Shown here piece after piece: positions 18,234 through 27,537 of a stretch of 64,000 bases of DNA. A program made the translations under genes and the position numbers. The stretch is taken from assembly GCF_003850565.1 (NCBI RefSeq), contig NZ_CP027706.1, positions 6,014,001 to 6,078,000 on the forward strand. The letters run 5' to 3'. The notes under the pieces were generated by a model, which saw only the letters and a list, made by a program, of their open reading frames with translations, made no database searches and had not been told where the DNA came from. This DNA is from Pseudomonas sessilinigenes (lineage in GTDB: Bacteria; Pseudomonadota; Gammaproteobacteria; Pseudomonadales; Pseudomonadaceae). How positions within the stretch are numbered: position 1 is the stretch's first letter; the number at the start of each line of letters is the position of its first letter.

Positions 18234-20398
18234 TATTCGCCCTCCTTGCGCAGCGTCTGTTGCAGCGCCCACAAGCGCGCATAGCAACCACCGTTGGCGA
18301 GCAATTGCTGATGGTTGCCCGATTCGCTGATGCGCCCGTGTTCCAGGGCGATGATCCGCTGGCAATGACGTACCGCGGACAGCCGGTGGGCAATGATGAT
18401 CACGGTGCGCCCCTTTGCGATGCGCGCCATGTTGTCCTGGATCAGCGCCTGGGATTCGTCGTCCAGGGCGCTGGTGGCCTCGTCGAAGATCAACAGCCGC
18501 GGGTCGCCCATCAGTGCCCGGGCGATGGCGATGCGTTGCCGCTGGCCGCCGGACAGCGAGCTGCCGGCCTCGGCCAGTACCGTGTCATAGCCCAGGGGCA
18601 GGCGCAGGATGAACTCATGGGCACCGGCCAGGCGCGCCGCCTCGATCACGCTCTCCAGGGACGCGGTTGGCTGGCGCAGGGCGATGTTGTGCCGCACGCT
18701 GCGGTTGAACAGGTAGTTTTCCTGCAGCACCACGCCGATCTGGCTGCGCAACCAGGCCGGCTGCAACTGCTGCAGCGGTACACCGTCGATCAGGATGCGC
18801 CCGGCGTCCGGGGTGTAGAGCTTTTGCAGCAGGCGGGTGAGCGTGCTCTTGCCAGAGCCGGACGGCCCCACGATACCCAGGGTCTGGCCGGCGGCGATGT
18901 GCAAGTCCAGGCCCCGCAGCACCAGCTCCAGTTCCGGGCGATAGCGGAACGCGAGGCGCTCGATCCTTACCTCGCCGCGCAAGGCCTGCGCCGGGCGTCG
19001 ATCGCCCTCGGCCTGCTCCACCGGCAGGTTGAGCATGTCGCCCAGCTTGTCCACCGACACCCGGACGCGGACGAACTGCTGCCAGACCTCGATCAGCTTG
19101 GCCACCGGCTGGCTGACGTGGGACAGCATCATGTTGAAGGCGATCAATTGGCCGATGGTCATCTGCAGGTCGATGACCTTGCTCGCTCCCCAGCAGATCG
19201 CCGCCACCGCCGTGACCTTCTGCAACAACGTCACCACCTGGCTGATGGCGCTGCCCAGGGTCTGGCTGGCAAACCCGGCCTCGACCATCTGCGCCGTCTG
19301 CGCCTCCCAGCGCCTTTGCATGCGCGGCTCCACCGCCAGGCTCTTGATGGTCTCGCTGCTGCTCACGCTCTCGTTGAGAAAGGCGCTATTGCGCGCCGCG
19401 CTGTAGAACTGCTGCTCGATGCGCTTCTCCAGCGCGCCGGTGCTGGCCCAGGCCAGGAGTGCGTAGAGCGGCAGGGTCAGCAGCACCAGCAGGGTCAGCG
19501 GCCAGGAGATCCAGGCCATCACCGCGAAGAACACCAAGGTGAAGGCCACGTCCACGCACAGGGTCAGCAGGGAGCCGGTGAGGAATTCGCGAATGCTGTC
19601 CAGCTCCTGCACCCGCGTGATGATCGCGCCTACCTGGCGCTGCTTGAAGTACAGCAGGGGCAGCCCCAGCAGATGGCGGAACAGCTTGACCCCGAGGCCG
19701 ATATCGATGCGGTTGGCGGTGTGCGCCGAGAGGTATTCGCGCAGCCCCTTGAGCAGCACCTCGAACAGGCCGACCGCCACCAGGGTCATCACCAGCACAT
19801 CGAGGGTCGACAGCGCCCGGTGCACCATGACCTTGTCCATGACCGCCTGGAAGAACAACGGAGTCGCCAGGGCCAGCACTTGCAAGACCAGGGAACACAA
19901 CAACACTTCGCCGAGTATCCGCCGGTGGCGCAGCAGTTCCGGCACGAACCAGGACAGGTCGAAACGCAGGCTCCCCTGGCGCAAGCGAATCACCTCGCCG
20001 CTCCAGGCCTCGGCCAACTCTGCGCGCTCGAGCACTTGCGGGGTCGGGGCAGTCGGGCGTTGTACCAGGGCCTGGGCTTCGCTAAGCCGGGCCAACAGGA
20101 CGAAGGCGCCGCTGCGGTCGCGCCAGACCAGGGGCAGCATCTTCGGGGTCAGGCGCTTGAGTGCCAGGCGCTCCAGGCGCAGGTCGACGCCAGCCTCCCG
20201 AGCGTAGCCCTTGAGCGCCTGGCGCAGGTTGTGCCCGCCTGCCGCGGCGCTGGCTCGTGGCGCGCGCTCCTGGGTCAGTTGCAGCAGCAATTGGCAACAG
20301 GCCAGGGCGCACTGGATGGTGTCCGTGGCGTCGGCCTGCGCCATCGCAGGACGTTCGCCAAGAAGTGGCGATGCAGGGGTTTGGGGATTGACTGGCAT
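18233..20398 (-). CDS. fitA: type I secretion ABC transporter FitA
   Basis: A 721-residue ABC exporter, the first gene of the fit operon. The N-terminus is a degenerate C39-like domain lacking an evident active-site cysteine. The membrane domain spans about 160-440. The ATPase domain has Walker A GPSGSGKST (Lys517), signature SGGQRQRIAIARAL and Walker B LLIFDEATSALD. Hence both FitA and FitC look ATPase-competent, and a heterodimer or two separate roles are possible. The ATG at 20398 has only a weak ribosome site (GAGCGG), and ATG at 20344 is a fallback start. The 237-base region upstream should hold the promoter controlled by FitG/FitF. Confidence 0.9.
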   Translation of the reverse strand: MPVNPQTPASPLLGERPAMAQADATDTIQCALACCQLLLQLTQERAPRASAAAGGHNLRQALKGYAREAGVDLRLERLALKRLTPKMLPLVWRDRSGAFVLLARLSEAQALVQRPTAPTPQVLERAELAEAWSGEVIRLRQGSLRFDLSWFVPELLRHRRILGEVLLCSLVLQVLALATPLFFQAVMDKVMVHRALSTLDVLVMTLVAVGLFEVLLKGLREYLSAHTANRIDIGLGVKLFRHLLGLPLLYFKQRQVGAIITRVQELDSIREFLTGSLLTLCVDVAFTLVFFAVMAWISWPLTLLVLLTLPLYALLAWASTGALEKRIEQQFYSAARNSAFLNESVSSSETIKSLAVEPRMQRRWEAQTAQMVEAGFASQTLGSAISQVVTLLQKVTAVAAICWGASKVIDLQMTIGQLIAFNMMLSHVSQPVAKLIEVWQQFVRVRVSVDKLGDMLNLPVEQAEGDRRPAQALRGEVRIERLAFRYRPELELVLRGLDLHIAAGQTLGIVGPSGSGKSTLTRLLQKLYTPDAGRILIDGVPLQQLQPAWLRSQIGVVLQENYLFNRSVRHNIALRQPTASLESVIEAARLAGAHEFILRLPLGYDTVLAEAGSSLSGGQRQRIAIARALMGDPRLLIFDEATSALDDESQALIQDNMARIAKGRTVIIIAHRLSAVRHCQRIIALEHGRISESGNHQQLLANGGCYARLWALQQTLRKEGE

Positions 20399-20478
20399 AG
20401 ACCGCTCGTTTCAAGACCCCGGGCTACAAGAACACGGGGACAGGGAGATTCGAGGCCAGTCTGCGGCAGCTATCCGGG

Positions 20479-20512
20479 AATGATAATCAGCCGCACGATT
20501 GAAAGCTTTCAA
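20479..20512. promoter_or_regulatory. candidate fit operon operators: AATGATAATCA and a 14-bp palindrome
   Basis: The perfect palindrome TTGAAAGCTTTCAA lies at 20499-20512 and has the T-N12-A geometry often seen for LysR-type sites. Next to it, 20479-20489 reads AATGATAATCA, which matches the core of a Fur box but has GC-rich flanks. Both lie about 80-115 bases upstream of fitA in the only AT-rich part of the gap. Binding is inferred, not shown. Confidence 0.45.
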
Positions 20513-20600
20513 GCAAAACTTAAGCAATCAAAGCCTGCTTTCGAGGGTCGAACAGGCGCGCGCAGCGGGGGGCCAGGCATAGACCAGGCATGGACCGGGC

Positions 20601-20628
20601 AAAAAAAAGCCGGACTCGCATCCGGCTC
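20601..20628 (-). terminator. rho-independent terminator after the TerC/CBS gene
   Basis: On the minus strand AGCCGGA, a short loop and TCCGGCT form a 7-bp stem followed directly by eight T residues. It sits 8 bases after the stop at 20636 and insulates the fit promoter region. Confidence 0.85.
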
Positions 20629-20635
20629 TGTCACC

Positions 20636-22204
20636 TCATGGATCTGGCGGATCCTGCCGGTGCATCCGCACCCGGGTCACCCGCCGCTCCTCGACCGTCA
20701 TCACCTGGAGGCTCCAGCCTTGCCACTCCAGGCAATCACCCTTGACCGGCAAGCGGTCCAGCAGGCTCATGACCAGCCCCGCCAGGGTCTGGTAGTCCTC
20801 GGTCGGCTCGGCGGCGAAGCCGGTGCGCTGGCGGATCTGCGCCAGGTTCAAGGCACCGCTGACCAGGAACCCGCCCTGCTCCTCGACGATGTCCGGACCT
20901 TCGATTTCGCTGGCGTCAGGCAATTCGCCAGCGATGGACTCGAGGATGTCGGTCATGCTCAGGACGCCGACGAAATCGCCGAATTCGTTGATCACGAAGG
21001 CGATGTGGGTCGAGGCCTTGCGCATCTGCTCCAGGGCATTGAGGATCGTGAAGCTGTCCAGCAGGTTGATCGTGGTCCGCGCCAGGTGCGCAAGGTTCGG
21101 CTGGTTGCCGGCCAGGTACTCCTTGAGCAGCTCCTTCTTGTGCACGAAGCCCAGCGGCTCCTCCACCGCACCGTCGCGAATCAGCGGCAGGCGTGAGTAG
21201 GACGAATGCATCAGTTTCTCGCGGATGCTTTCAGCATCGTCGGCCAGGTCGATGTAGTCGACGTCGGCACGTACCGTCATCAGGCTGCGGATCGGGCGTT
21301 CGGCCAGTTGCAGCACGCCGCTGATCATCACCCGCTCGCGGCGGTCGAACAGCTCGTTGGGCGCCATCTCGTCGCCTTCCACCAGGTCGGCGATATCCTC
21401 GCCCACCTCCTCCGCTGCCAGCTTGCGCCCGCCCAGCAGGCGCATCACCGCGTGGGCCGTACGCTCGCGCATCGGCCGCAGGCCCTGCATGGACTTCTTG
21501 CGCCGGGCCCGGGCGATCTGGTTGAACAGCTCGATCAGGATCGAGAAGCCGATGGCCGCGTACAGGTAGCCCTTGGGAATGTGGAAGCCCAGGCCTTCGG
21601 CGGTCAGGCTGAAGCCGATCATCATCAAGAAGCCCAGGCACAGCATGATCACCGTCGGGTGGCTGTTGACGAAGCGGGTCAGCGGCTTGCTGGCCACGAT
21701 CATCACGCCAATGGACACCACCACCGCGATCATCATCACTGCCAGCTCGTCCACCATGCCCACGGCGGTGATCACCGCGTCCAGGGAGAACACCGCATCG
21801 AGCACCACGATCTGCGCCACGATGGGCCAGAACAGTGCGTAACCGGCGTTGCCGGCCCGCTGGCTGACATGGCCTTCCAGGCGCTCGTGCAACTCCATGG
21901 TGGCCTTGAACAACAGGAACACACCACCGAACAGCAGGATCAGGTCACGGCCCGAGAAGCTCTTGCCCCATACCTCGAACAACGGCTGGGTCAGGGTCAC
22001 CATCCAGGAAATACTGGCCAGCAGGCCCAGGCGCATCAACAGCGCCAGGGACAGGCCGATGATCCGCGCCCGATCGCGCTGATGGGGCGGCAACTTGTCG
22101 GCCAGGATGGCGATGAACACCAGGTTGTCGATGCCCAGCACCAGTTCCAGGACGATCAGGGTCAAGAGGCCAAGCCAGGCCGTGGGGTCTGCGATCCATT
22201 CCAT
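20636..22204 (-). CDS. TerC-family membrane protein with CBS pair and CorC/HlyC domain
   Basis: A 522-residue protein. Residues 1-240 form the TerC membrane domain, with the ion-binding type motif [16 protein letters not shown] at about 18-33 and a second [14 protein letters not shown] segment (about 144-157). A pair of CBS domains follows (about 300-420), then a CorC_HlyC domain ending the protein. By family it resembles E. coli YoaE/YegH, proteins linked to metal ion handling, but its substrate is not known. ATG at 22204 was chosen because the membrane domain begins at once and GAGGA lies about 10 bases upstream; the frame extends upstream to 22276 without family-like sequence. It appears monocistronic and ends in its own terminator. 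Confidence 0.88.
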   Translation of the reverse strand: MEWIADPTAWLGLLTLIVLELVLGIDNLVFIAILADKLPPHQRDRARIIGLSLALLMRLGLLASISWMVTLTQPLFEVWGKSFSGRDLILLFGGVFLLFKATMELHERLEGHVSQRAGNAGYALFWPIVAQIVVLDAVFSLDAVITAVGMVDELAVMMIAVVVSIGVMIVASKPLTRFVNSHPTVIMLCLGFLMMIGFSLTAEGLGFHIPKGYLYAAIGFSILIELFNQIARARRKKSMQGLRPMRERTAHAVMRLLGGRKLAAEEVGEDIADLVEGDEMAPNELFDRRERVMISGVLQLAERPIRSLMTVRADVDYIDLADDAESIREKLMHSSYSRLPLIRDGAVEEPLGFVHKKELLKEYLAGNQPNLAHLARTTINLLDSFTILNALEQMRKASTHIAFVINEFGDFVGVLSMTDILESIAGELPDASEIEGPDIVEEQGGFLVSGALNLAQIRQRTGFAAEPTEDYQTLAGLVMSLLDRLPVKGDCLEWQGWSLQVMTVEERRVTRVRMHRQDPPDP

Positions 22205-22693
22205 ACGATTCAGGTTCCTCAGGCGGCCAGGCGCGACACGGCGCCAAGGCGCAAGGCCTCGGGGACGTTCTGGCAAGGGTGGGAAGCGGCGGATGCCGGG
22301 AAAACGTGGCTACTGGCATGGCAGCCTGGGCGCCTGCGCCTCAGGATGACGCAGTGGCGTGGGAAAGCAGGGGGTAAGGCGGAATGAGAGCGCCGATTGG
22401 GGGGCTCCGAGAGCGTGTTCATGCAAGTCCTGAGTGAAAAAACGGATTTGGAGATTACAAGGCATGGGCCTCGTAGCCCCAGCGGCAAATCATTACAAGA
22501 TTTTATCCGCCTCCAAGGACGCTGAGTGTAGCCGCTGCCGCAGGCTGCGCACGGCTCGGTACGAGCCGTGCGAATGGGGTGCGCAGTTGGCCTGATACAA
22601 GGCTGGAGCCGCTACGCACCCGTGTGCAGCCTCGCAAGCCCGGCAACGGCTACACGAGGATTTGCCGGGGCAAAGCGGTTGCCCCAGTGACGG
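22205..22693. other. 489-bp intergenic region
   Basis: It holds the leader and promoter of the TerC-family gene and a 130-bp inverted-repeat element at 22526-22655. I looked for a yybP-ykoY (manganese) riboswitch, which often precedes TerC genes, and did not recognise one. The 89-residue open frame at 22219-22488 has no family resemblance. Confidence 0.6.
22526..22655. repeat. REP/BIME-like intergenic repeat, copy 1
   Basis: It starts with GTGTAGCCG and ends with the inverted CGGCTACAC. Inside are further palindromes such as CACGGCTCG..CGAGCCGTG. A diverged second copy lies at 60652-60776, with the same order of blocks at both ends. Such elements are common between genes in Pseudomonas. Confidence 0.75.
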
Positions 22694-23569
22694 TCAGCGG
22701 CGGTATTCGCGGCGCACTTGCTCGATATAGCGAGTCACCGCCGGGGCCTGCTCGAAACGCCGATGGACCAGCGACAACCAGGAAGAGGCCGAGCTACCCA
22801 GGATCGGTCGGTACAGGACATGGGGCAGGCTGACATGGCCCACCACCGACTCCGGCACCACGGCGACACCCTGCCCCAGGGATACCAGGGCCAGCACTGC
22901 CACCAGGCCACCGGGCTGTACACCGAGCTTGGGGGCATAGCCGCCCTCGGCCGCCACCTGCAGGGTGCCGTTGATCTGCTCCGGCAGGATGAAGGTTTCA
23001 TTGAGCAGGTGCTCGCAGGCGATCTGCGGCAAGCGGCACAACCAGGACTCGGCCGGCAGTGCCAGGACAAACCCTTCGGCATCCAGGCGAATGGCCTCGA
23101 CACCCTCCGGCAGGGTCATGGGCGCACGGATATAACCCACATCCAGGCGCCCGTCGGCGATCCGCGCCGGCAAGGTGGCCATGGGGCATTCGCGCACGCT
23201 CAGGCTGACATCAGGGCAATCGCGGGCGAACGCCTGGACCTGCTTCTGCAGCAATCCCGAGTACATCGCCGAGGCCACGTAACCCAACTCGATATGGCCG
23301 ATCTCGCCACGTCCGGCACGTTGTGCATTGCGCTGGGCGAACTCGAACTGACGCACCGTGGCCTCGGCCTCCAGGAGCAACGTGGCCCCGGCCTCGGTGA
23401 GGCTGACCTCACGCTGCTGGCGCACGAACAAACGGGTCCCCAGCGCCTTTTCCATGTCCTGGATCTGCCGGCTCAGGGTCGGCGGCGCGATGCCCAGTTG
23501 CTCGGCGGCACGGGTGAAATTGCGCTGGCGGGCCACCGCCAGGAAGTAGCGAAAGTGACGAATGTCCAT
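22694..23569 (-). CDS. LysR-family transcriptional regulator
   Basis: 291 residues with a LysR winged helix at 1-60 (RNFTRAAEQLGIAPPTLSRQ) and a full effector-binding domain. It belongs to the BenM/CatR-like branch by its start MDIRHFRYFLAVA and the RQIQDMEKALGTRLF segment. It is divergent from the GlcG-like gene and MFS exporter, with 103 bases between the starts, so it most likely controls that pair. The ligand is unknown. Confidence 0.88.
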   Translation of the reverse strand: MDIRHFRYFLAVARQRNFTRAAEQLGIAPPTLSRQIQDMEKALGTRLFVRQQREVSLTEAGATLLLEAEATVRQFEFAQRNAQRAGRGEIGHIELGYVASAMYSGLLQKQVQAFARDCPDVSLSVRECPMATLPARIADGRLDVGYIRAPMTLPEGVEAIRLDAEGFVLALPAESWLCRLPQIACEHLLNETFILPEQINGTLQVAAEGGYAPKLGVQPGGLVAVLALVSLGQGVAVVPESVVGHVSLPHVLYRPILGSSASSWLSLVHRRFEQAPAVTRYIEQVRREYRR

Positions 23570-23672
23570 AAATGCATTAGCTCAAAGGTAATGAACTAGC
23601 GGTCAGTGGCTAACGAACCACGCCAACGACCGGGATAAGCTCGACGGACCTCCACACTAGAGAGAGCGTGCC

Positions 23673-24170
23673 ATGCGCGTCAAACCCCTGCTTCTGGCAA
23701 TGATCACCTGCTGCAGCCTGCAAAACGCCGTGGCCGCAGAGACCCAACCCATTGTTGCCCACAAGGCAATCCTTACGCTGGAGCGCGCCCAGAACCTGCT
23801 CAAGGCCGCCCAGGAAACTGCCCAGGCCAAAGGCTGGCCTTGTGCAGTGGTGATTGTCGACGACGGCGGCTGGCCGATTATCGGTGCGCGCATGGACGGC
23901 GCCCCGGTAGTCGCCGGCATCGAACTGGCCCAGGGCAAGGCCCGCACCTCGGCGCTGTTCCGCCGCCCCTCGGGCGACCTGGAGAACGCGATCAACGGCG
24001 GGCGCCCGGCGGCCCTCAGCGCAGGCCTGCTGATGATGAAGGGAGCCCAGCCGATCATCGTCGATGGCCAGGTCATCGGCGCCATCGGAGTCAGTGCCGA
24101 TACTCCGGCCCATGACGATGAAATCGCCCTGGCGGCACTGGCTACTCTCAACCGCCAGAGCGCGCCATGA
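23673..24170 (+). CDS. exported GlcG/HbpS-family (DUF336) protein
   Basis: 165 residues: a signal peptide (MRVKPLLLAMITCCSLQNAVA) followed by one GlcG/HbpS domain, recognised by WPCAVVIVDDGGWPII, the AGIELAQGKARTSALFRRPSG region (AQGKARTSALF) and the closing IGAIGVSADTPAHDDEIA. Family members bind haem or small ligands, or are cofactor-like proteins of unknown role. It overlaps the MFS gene by 4 bases (ATGA), so the two form an operon. The periplasmic location suggests a binding or sensing role beside the exporter. Confidence 0.82.
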   Translation: MRVKPLLLAMITCCSLQNAVAAETQPIVAHKAILTLERAQNLLKAAQETAQAKGWPCAVVIVDDGGWPIIGARMDGAPVVAGIELAQGKARTSALFRRPSGDLENAINGGRPAALSAGLLMMKGAQPIIVDGQVIGAIGVSADTPAHDDEIALAALATLNRQSAP

Positions 24171-25708
24171 ACCGCCCACTGAACCCGCGCCTGACCCTGC
24201 TGACGGCGTCCGGGGTGTGCTCGCTGATCGTCCTGGACACCAATATCGTCGCGGTGGCCCTGCCCAGCATCGCCCGGGACCTGGGGGCCGATTTCGTCGA
24301 TATCGAATGGGTTGTCAGCGCCTACATGCTGGCCTTTGCCGCACTCCTGCTGCCCGCCGGCAGCCTGGCCGACCGCTTCGGCCGCAAACGCACCCTGCTC
24401 TGCGGCCTTGGCCTGTTCATCCTCGCCTCCCTGGGCTGCGGCGCCGCGCCCAACGCCCTGGTCCTGGACATCGCCCGGGCACTCAAGGGCGTCGGCGCAG
24501 CCCTGCTGCTGACTTCGGCCCTGGCCACCATCGGCCATACCTTTCACGACGAGATGGAGCGCGCCAAGGCCTGGGCCTTCTGGGGCGGCTGCATGGGCCT
24601 GGCGATGACCGCCGCGCCCACGGTCGGCGGATTGCTCACCGAGTACCTGGGTTGGCGTTGGATCTTCTACTTCAACCTGCCGGTGGGTGCACTGCTGCTA
24701 TGGAGCGTGCTGCGTAACGTCGAGGAGTCCCGCGATACACGGGCCGCCCGCCTGGACCCCTGGGGTAGCCTGGCCTTCAGCGCCAGCCTGCTCTGCCTGA
24801 TCTGGGGCCTGATCGACGCCAACCGCATCGGCTGGAGCCATCCGGTCACCGTTATCAGGCTACTGGCCGGCCTGGTGCTGCTGGGACTGTTCGTACTGGT
24901 CGAGCGCATGCAACAACGCCCCATGGTGGACCTGCAACTGTTTCGCCATCCGCGCTTCATCGGAGCCTTGCTGGGCATGTTCGCCTACGCCGGTTGCGCC
25001 CAGGTGATGATGACCCTGTTGCCTTTCTACCTGCAGAACGGCCTGGGCTTCTCGGCCATCGCTTCGGGGCTGGGCATGCTGCCTTTCGCCTTGACCATGC
25101 TGGTCTGCCCACGGATCGGCGCACGCCTGGCCGGACACTATCCGCCCGCCACCTTGATGGCCGCCGGGTTGACCCTGGTGGGCAGCGGCAACCTGCTCAG
25201 CGCCTGGGCGGTGCATGCCGGGGGCTACCTGAACTTCGCCCTGGCGATTGCCGTGACAGGTGCCGGTGCCGGCCTGCTCAACGGCGACACGCAGAAGAAC
25301 ATCATGGCCTGCGTGCCCCGGGAACGTACCGGCATGGCCTCGGGGATGAGCACCACCATGCGCTTCAGCGCCATCATGCTGGCCATCGGCGTGTTCGGTG
25401 CCGTGCTGGGCAATCAGACCCGACAGCTGTTGCAAGACAGCCTCAGCCAAGTGCCTGGGCCCTGGCTGGCGAAAGCACCGGGTATCGCCTCACGGGTAGT
25501 GGCGGGCGACATGCAAGGTGCCCTGGCCAACCTTCCGGACAGCGCCAGGGCACTGCTCGAGCCCCTGGCCCTGCAGGCCTTTGTCGGCGGATTCACGCGG
25601 GTACTGGCGGTGGCCGGCTGCCTGGCCCTGCTGGGGGCGTTGTGCGTGGGCCGGTTGATGCGCAACCCCTTGCCCCAGGCCCAGGGCGTGGCCTTGAAGT
25701 CCTCCTGA
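24167..25708 (+). CDS. MFS exporter, DHA2 (EmrB/QacA) family
   Basis: 513 residues with about 14 hydrophobic segments. Motif C-like and motif A-like signatures are present: LDTNIVAVALPSIARDL in helix 1 and GSLADRFGRKR between helices 2 and 3. By family it is a proton-driven drug or metabolite exporter of the inner membrane. It is translationally coupled to the GlcG-like gene and probably under the divergent LysR regulator. No partner membrane fusion protein is adjacent, so it may act alone. Confidence 0.9.
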   Translation: MNRPLNPRLTLLTASGVCSLIVLDTNIVAVALPSIARDLGADFVDIEWVVSAYMLAFAALLLPAGSLADRFGRKRTLLCGLGLFILASLGCGAAPNALVLDIARALKGVGAALLLTSALATIGHTFHDEMERAKAWAFWGGCMGLAMTAAPTVGGLLTEYLGWRWIFYFNLPVGALLLWSVLRNVEESRDTRAARLDPWGSLAFSASLLCLIWGLIDANRIGWSHPVTVIRLLAGLVLLGLFVLVERMQQRPMVDLQLFRHPRFIGALLGMFAYAGCAQVMMTLLPFYLQNGLGFSAIASGLGMLPFALTMLVCPRIGARLAGHYPPATLMAAGLTLVGSGNLLSAWAVHAGGYLNFALAIAVTGAGAGLLNGDTQKNIMACVPRERTGMASGMSTTMRFSAIMLAIGVFGAVLGNQTRQLLQDSLSQVPGPWLAKAPGIASRVVAGDMQGALANLPDSARALLEPLALQAFVGGFTRVLAVAGCLALLGALCVGRLMRNPLPQAQGVALKSS

Positions 25709-25724
25709 GCAACGCCTGGCAACG

Positions 25725-25756
25725 GCTACAGGTGCGCTGCCAAAGGCGCCTGTAGC
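25725..25756. terminator. hairpin after the MFS gene
   Basis: GCTACAGGTGCG pairs with GGCGCCTGTAGC around a short loop, 17 bases after the MFS stop. No T-run follows, so it may be a REP-type or rho-assisted end. Confidence 0.45.
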
Positions 25757-25861
25757 TCGCTTGCAATTTCATAACATTGCGCAAATTGCCCGGCTCACGC
25801 CCCGCGGTTAAGGTGCGCCCAGCCAATCCCCCTCCACCCCAACGCCTGGAGACACCCGCCC

Positions 25862-26428
25862 ATGAGCCCCGTACCACCTGCCGCCACGACGTTGCCGGTG
25901 CCGATCAAGGTCGAGCTGCGCCCTCACGATCCGCAATGGGCCGAGCAGGCTCGCCGGGTCGCCGGCACCCTGCACGCAGCACTGGGCGACAATCTGCTCC
26001 AGGTCCATCACATCGGCTCCACCGCCATTCCCGGCATCGTCGCCAAGCCGGTGCTCGACCTGCTGCCGGAAGTCCGCTCGCTGGCCGAGCTGGATGCCTG
26101 CCAAAAAGCCTTGCAGGAACTGGGTTATGCCTGGCGCGGCGAGCTGGGACTGCCCGGGCGGCGTTATTGCAGCCTCGACGATCCGGACAGCGGTCAACGT
26201 CTCGTGCAGTTGCATTGCTATGCCCAGGGCTCGCCGGAGATCGAGCGGCACCTGGCCTTTGCCGACCACTTGCGCCAACACCCGGGCATCGCCCAGCAAT
26301 ACCAGCAGGAAAAACTTCGCTGCCAGGCCCTGCACCCTGGCGACTCCCATGCCTACAGCGACTGCAAGGATGCCTGGATCCAACGGGTACAGGCCCAGGC
26401 ATTGGCCGAACGGCAGCGCAACCACTGA
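25862..26428 (+). CDS. GrpB/UPF0157 family protein
   Basis: 188 residues matching the GrpB nucleotidyltransferase-fold family: VELRPHDPQWAEQARR at the start, HHIGSTAIPGIVAKPVLDLL at about 56-75, and the YSDCKDAWIQ end. The GSTAIPG block is the family hallmark. The function of the family is not settled. It is followed 18 bases later by an FAD oxidoreductase on the same strand, so the two are likely co-transcribed. Confidence 0.88.
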   Translation: MSPVPPAATTLPVPIKVELRPHDPQWAEQARRVAGTLHAALGDNLLQVHHIGSTAIPGIVAKPVLDLLPEVRSLAELDACQKALQELGYAWRGELGLPGRRYCSLDDPDSGQRLVQLHCYAQGSPEIERHLAFADHLRQHPGIAQQYQQEKLRCQALHPGDSHAYSDCKDAWIQRVQAQALAERQRNH

Positions 26429-26446
26429 CCACAGGACGAGGTGAAC

Positions 26447-27508
26447 ATGAACCATCCACGGATCGTTGTACTGGGCGCGGGCATCGTCGGCGCCTCCATC
26501 GCCTACCACCTGGCCCGCCAGGGTGCCGAGGTGACCGTACTGGAGCAGTCCAGCCCCGGCTCCGGCGTCACCGCTCATTCATTCGCCTGGATCAATCCCC
26601 TGGGGGAGTTTCCTGCTGCCGCACGCCCCCTGCGCACCCAGGCCCTGGCCGACTACCGGCGCCTGGAGCAGGAACTACCGGACTTGCAGATCAACTGGTC
26701 CGGAGCGCTGTGCTATCACCCGGAAGATGTCCCCTCGGCAGATGACCAGCAGCCCGGGCTTGCACGCCAGTGGCTGGATCAGGATCGGATCGGCCAATTG
26801 GAGCCCAACCTGCGCCAGCCGCCGGAACGGGCCAGGTTCGCCCCGGGCGAAGGCAGCCTCGACCCGCTAGCCGTCACCGACTGCCTGCTTGAAGGCGCTC
26901 GGCGCCATGGGGCTCGGATACTGCTCCAGACGGCGGCGCTGGAGTTACAAGTGCAGGGGCAGGAACCCGTCCGGGTCATCACCTCGACCGGGGTCCATCA
27001 GGCCGACCACGTGGTGCTGGCCACAGGCTGTGGCACGCCAGCCCTGCTGGCGCCCCTGGGCATCGAACTGCCGGTCCAGCCTTCACCGTCGATCCTGCTG
27101 CGCCTGGATGCCCCCCCTGGGCTGGTCAAGACCCTGGTTTCCAACGACCTGCTGGAGATACGCGAAGCCAGCGATGGCAGCCTGCTGGCGGCCGAGGACT
27201 ATATCGACGCCCAAGGGCCCCAAGGGCCACAGGCCATCGCTGAACAGGCCCTGGCCAGCATCCACCAGTCATTTCGCGGCGCCGAGTCGGTAACGCTGCG
27301 TAGCGTGGAGGTGGGCCAGCGCCCGATGCCTGTCGATCAACTGCCGGTTATCGGTCCATGCCACACGCATCCAAGGCTCTATCTGGCCGTGATGCATGCC
27401 GGCGTAACCCTGGCACCCACCGTCGGGCGCCTCATCTGCCAGGAGTTGCTGCAGGCGCGTCAGTGCGCCGAACTCGCCCCTTGCCGCCCGGACCGGTTCG
27501 GTCATTAA
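26447..27508 (+). CDS. FAD-dependent oxidoreductase (DAO family)
   Basis: 353 residues. An N-terminal Rossmann FAD-binding motif (VVLGAGIVGASIAYHLARQG) and a C-terminal DAO signature with RPMPVDQLPVIG and VMHAGVTLAP. It resembles glycine/D-amino acid oxidase-type enzymes that oxidise amines. The substrate cannot be told from sequence. ATG at 26447 was chosen because GAGG lies 5 bases upstream; the GTG at 26441 is less likely. It converges on the TonB receptor gene, whose stop is 29 bases away. Confidence 0.85.
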   Translation: MNHPRIVVLGAGIVGASIAYHLARQGAEVTVLEQSSPGSGVTAHSFAWINPLGEFPAAARPLRTQALADYRRLEQELPDLQINWSGALCYHPEDVPSADDQQPGLARQWLDQDRIGQLEPNLRQPPERARFAPGEGSLDPLAVTDCLLEGARRHGARILLQTAALELQVQGQEPVRVITSTGVHQADHVVLATGCGTPALLAPLGIELPVQPSPSILLRLDAPPGLVKTLVSNDLLEIREASDGSLLAAEDYIDAQGPQGPQAIAEQALASIHQSFRGAESVTLRSVEVGQRPMPVDQLPVIGPCHTHPRLYLAVMHAGVTLAPTVGRLICQELLQARQCAELAPCRPDRFGH

Positions 27509-27537
27509 CCCGTCGCAGGACACCCGCAGCCGAGTCA

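Noticed and set aside
16851..18365. FitB starting at 18365
   Set aside because: Long overlap with fitA and no ribosome site; ATG 18233 has AAGGAGG and an overlapping stop.
22205..22520. possible yybP-ykoY riboswitch before the TerC-family gene
   Set aside because: Searched for its conserved purine-rich loops; nothing convincing.
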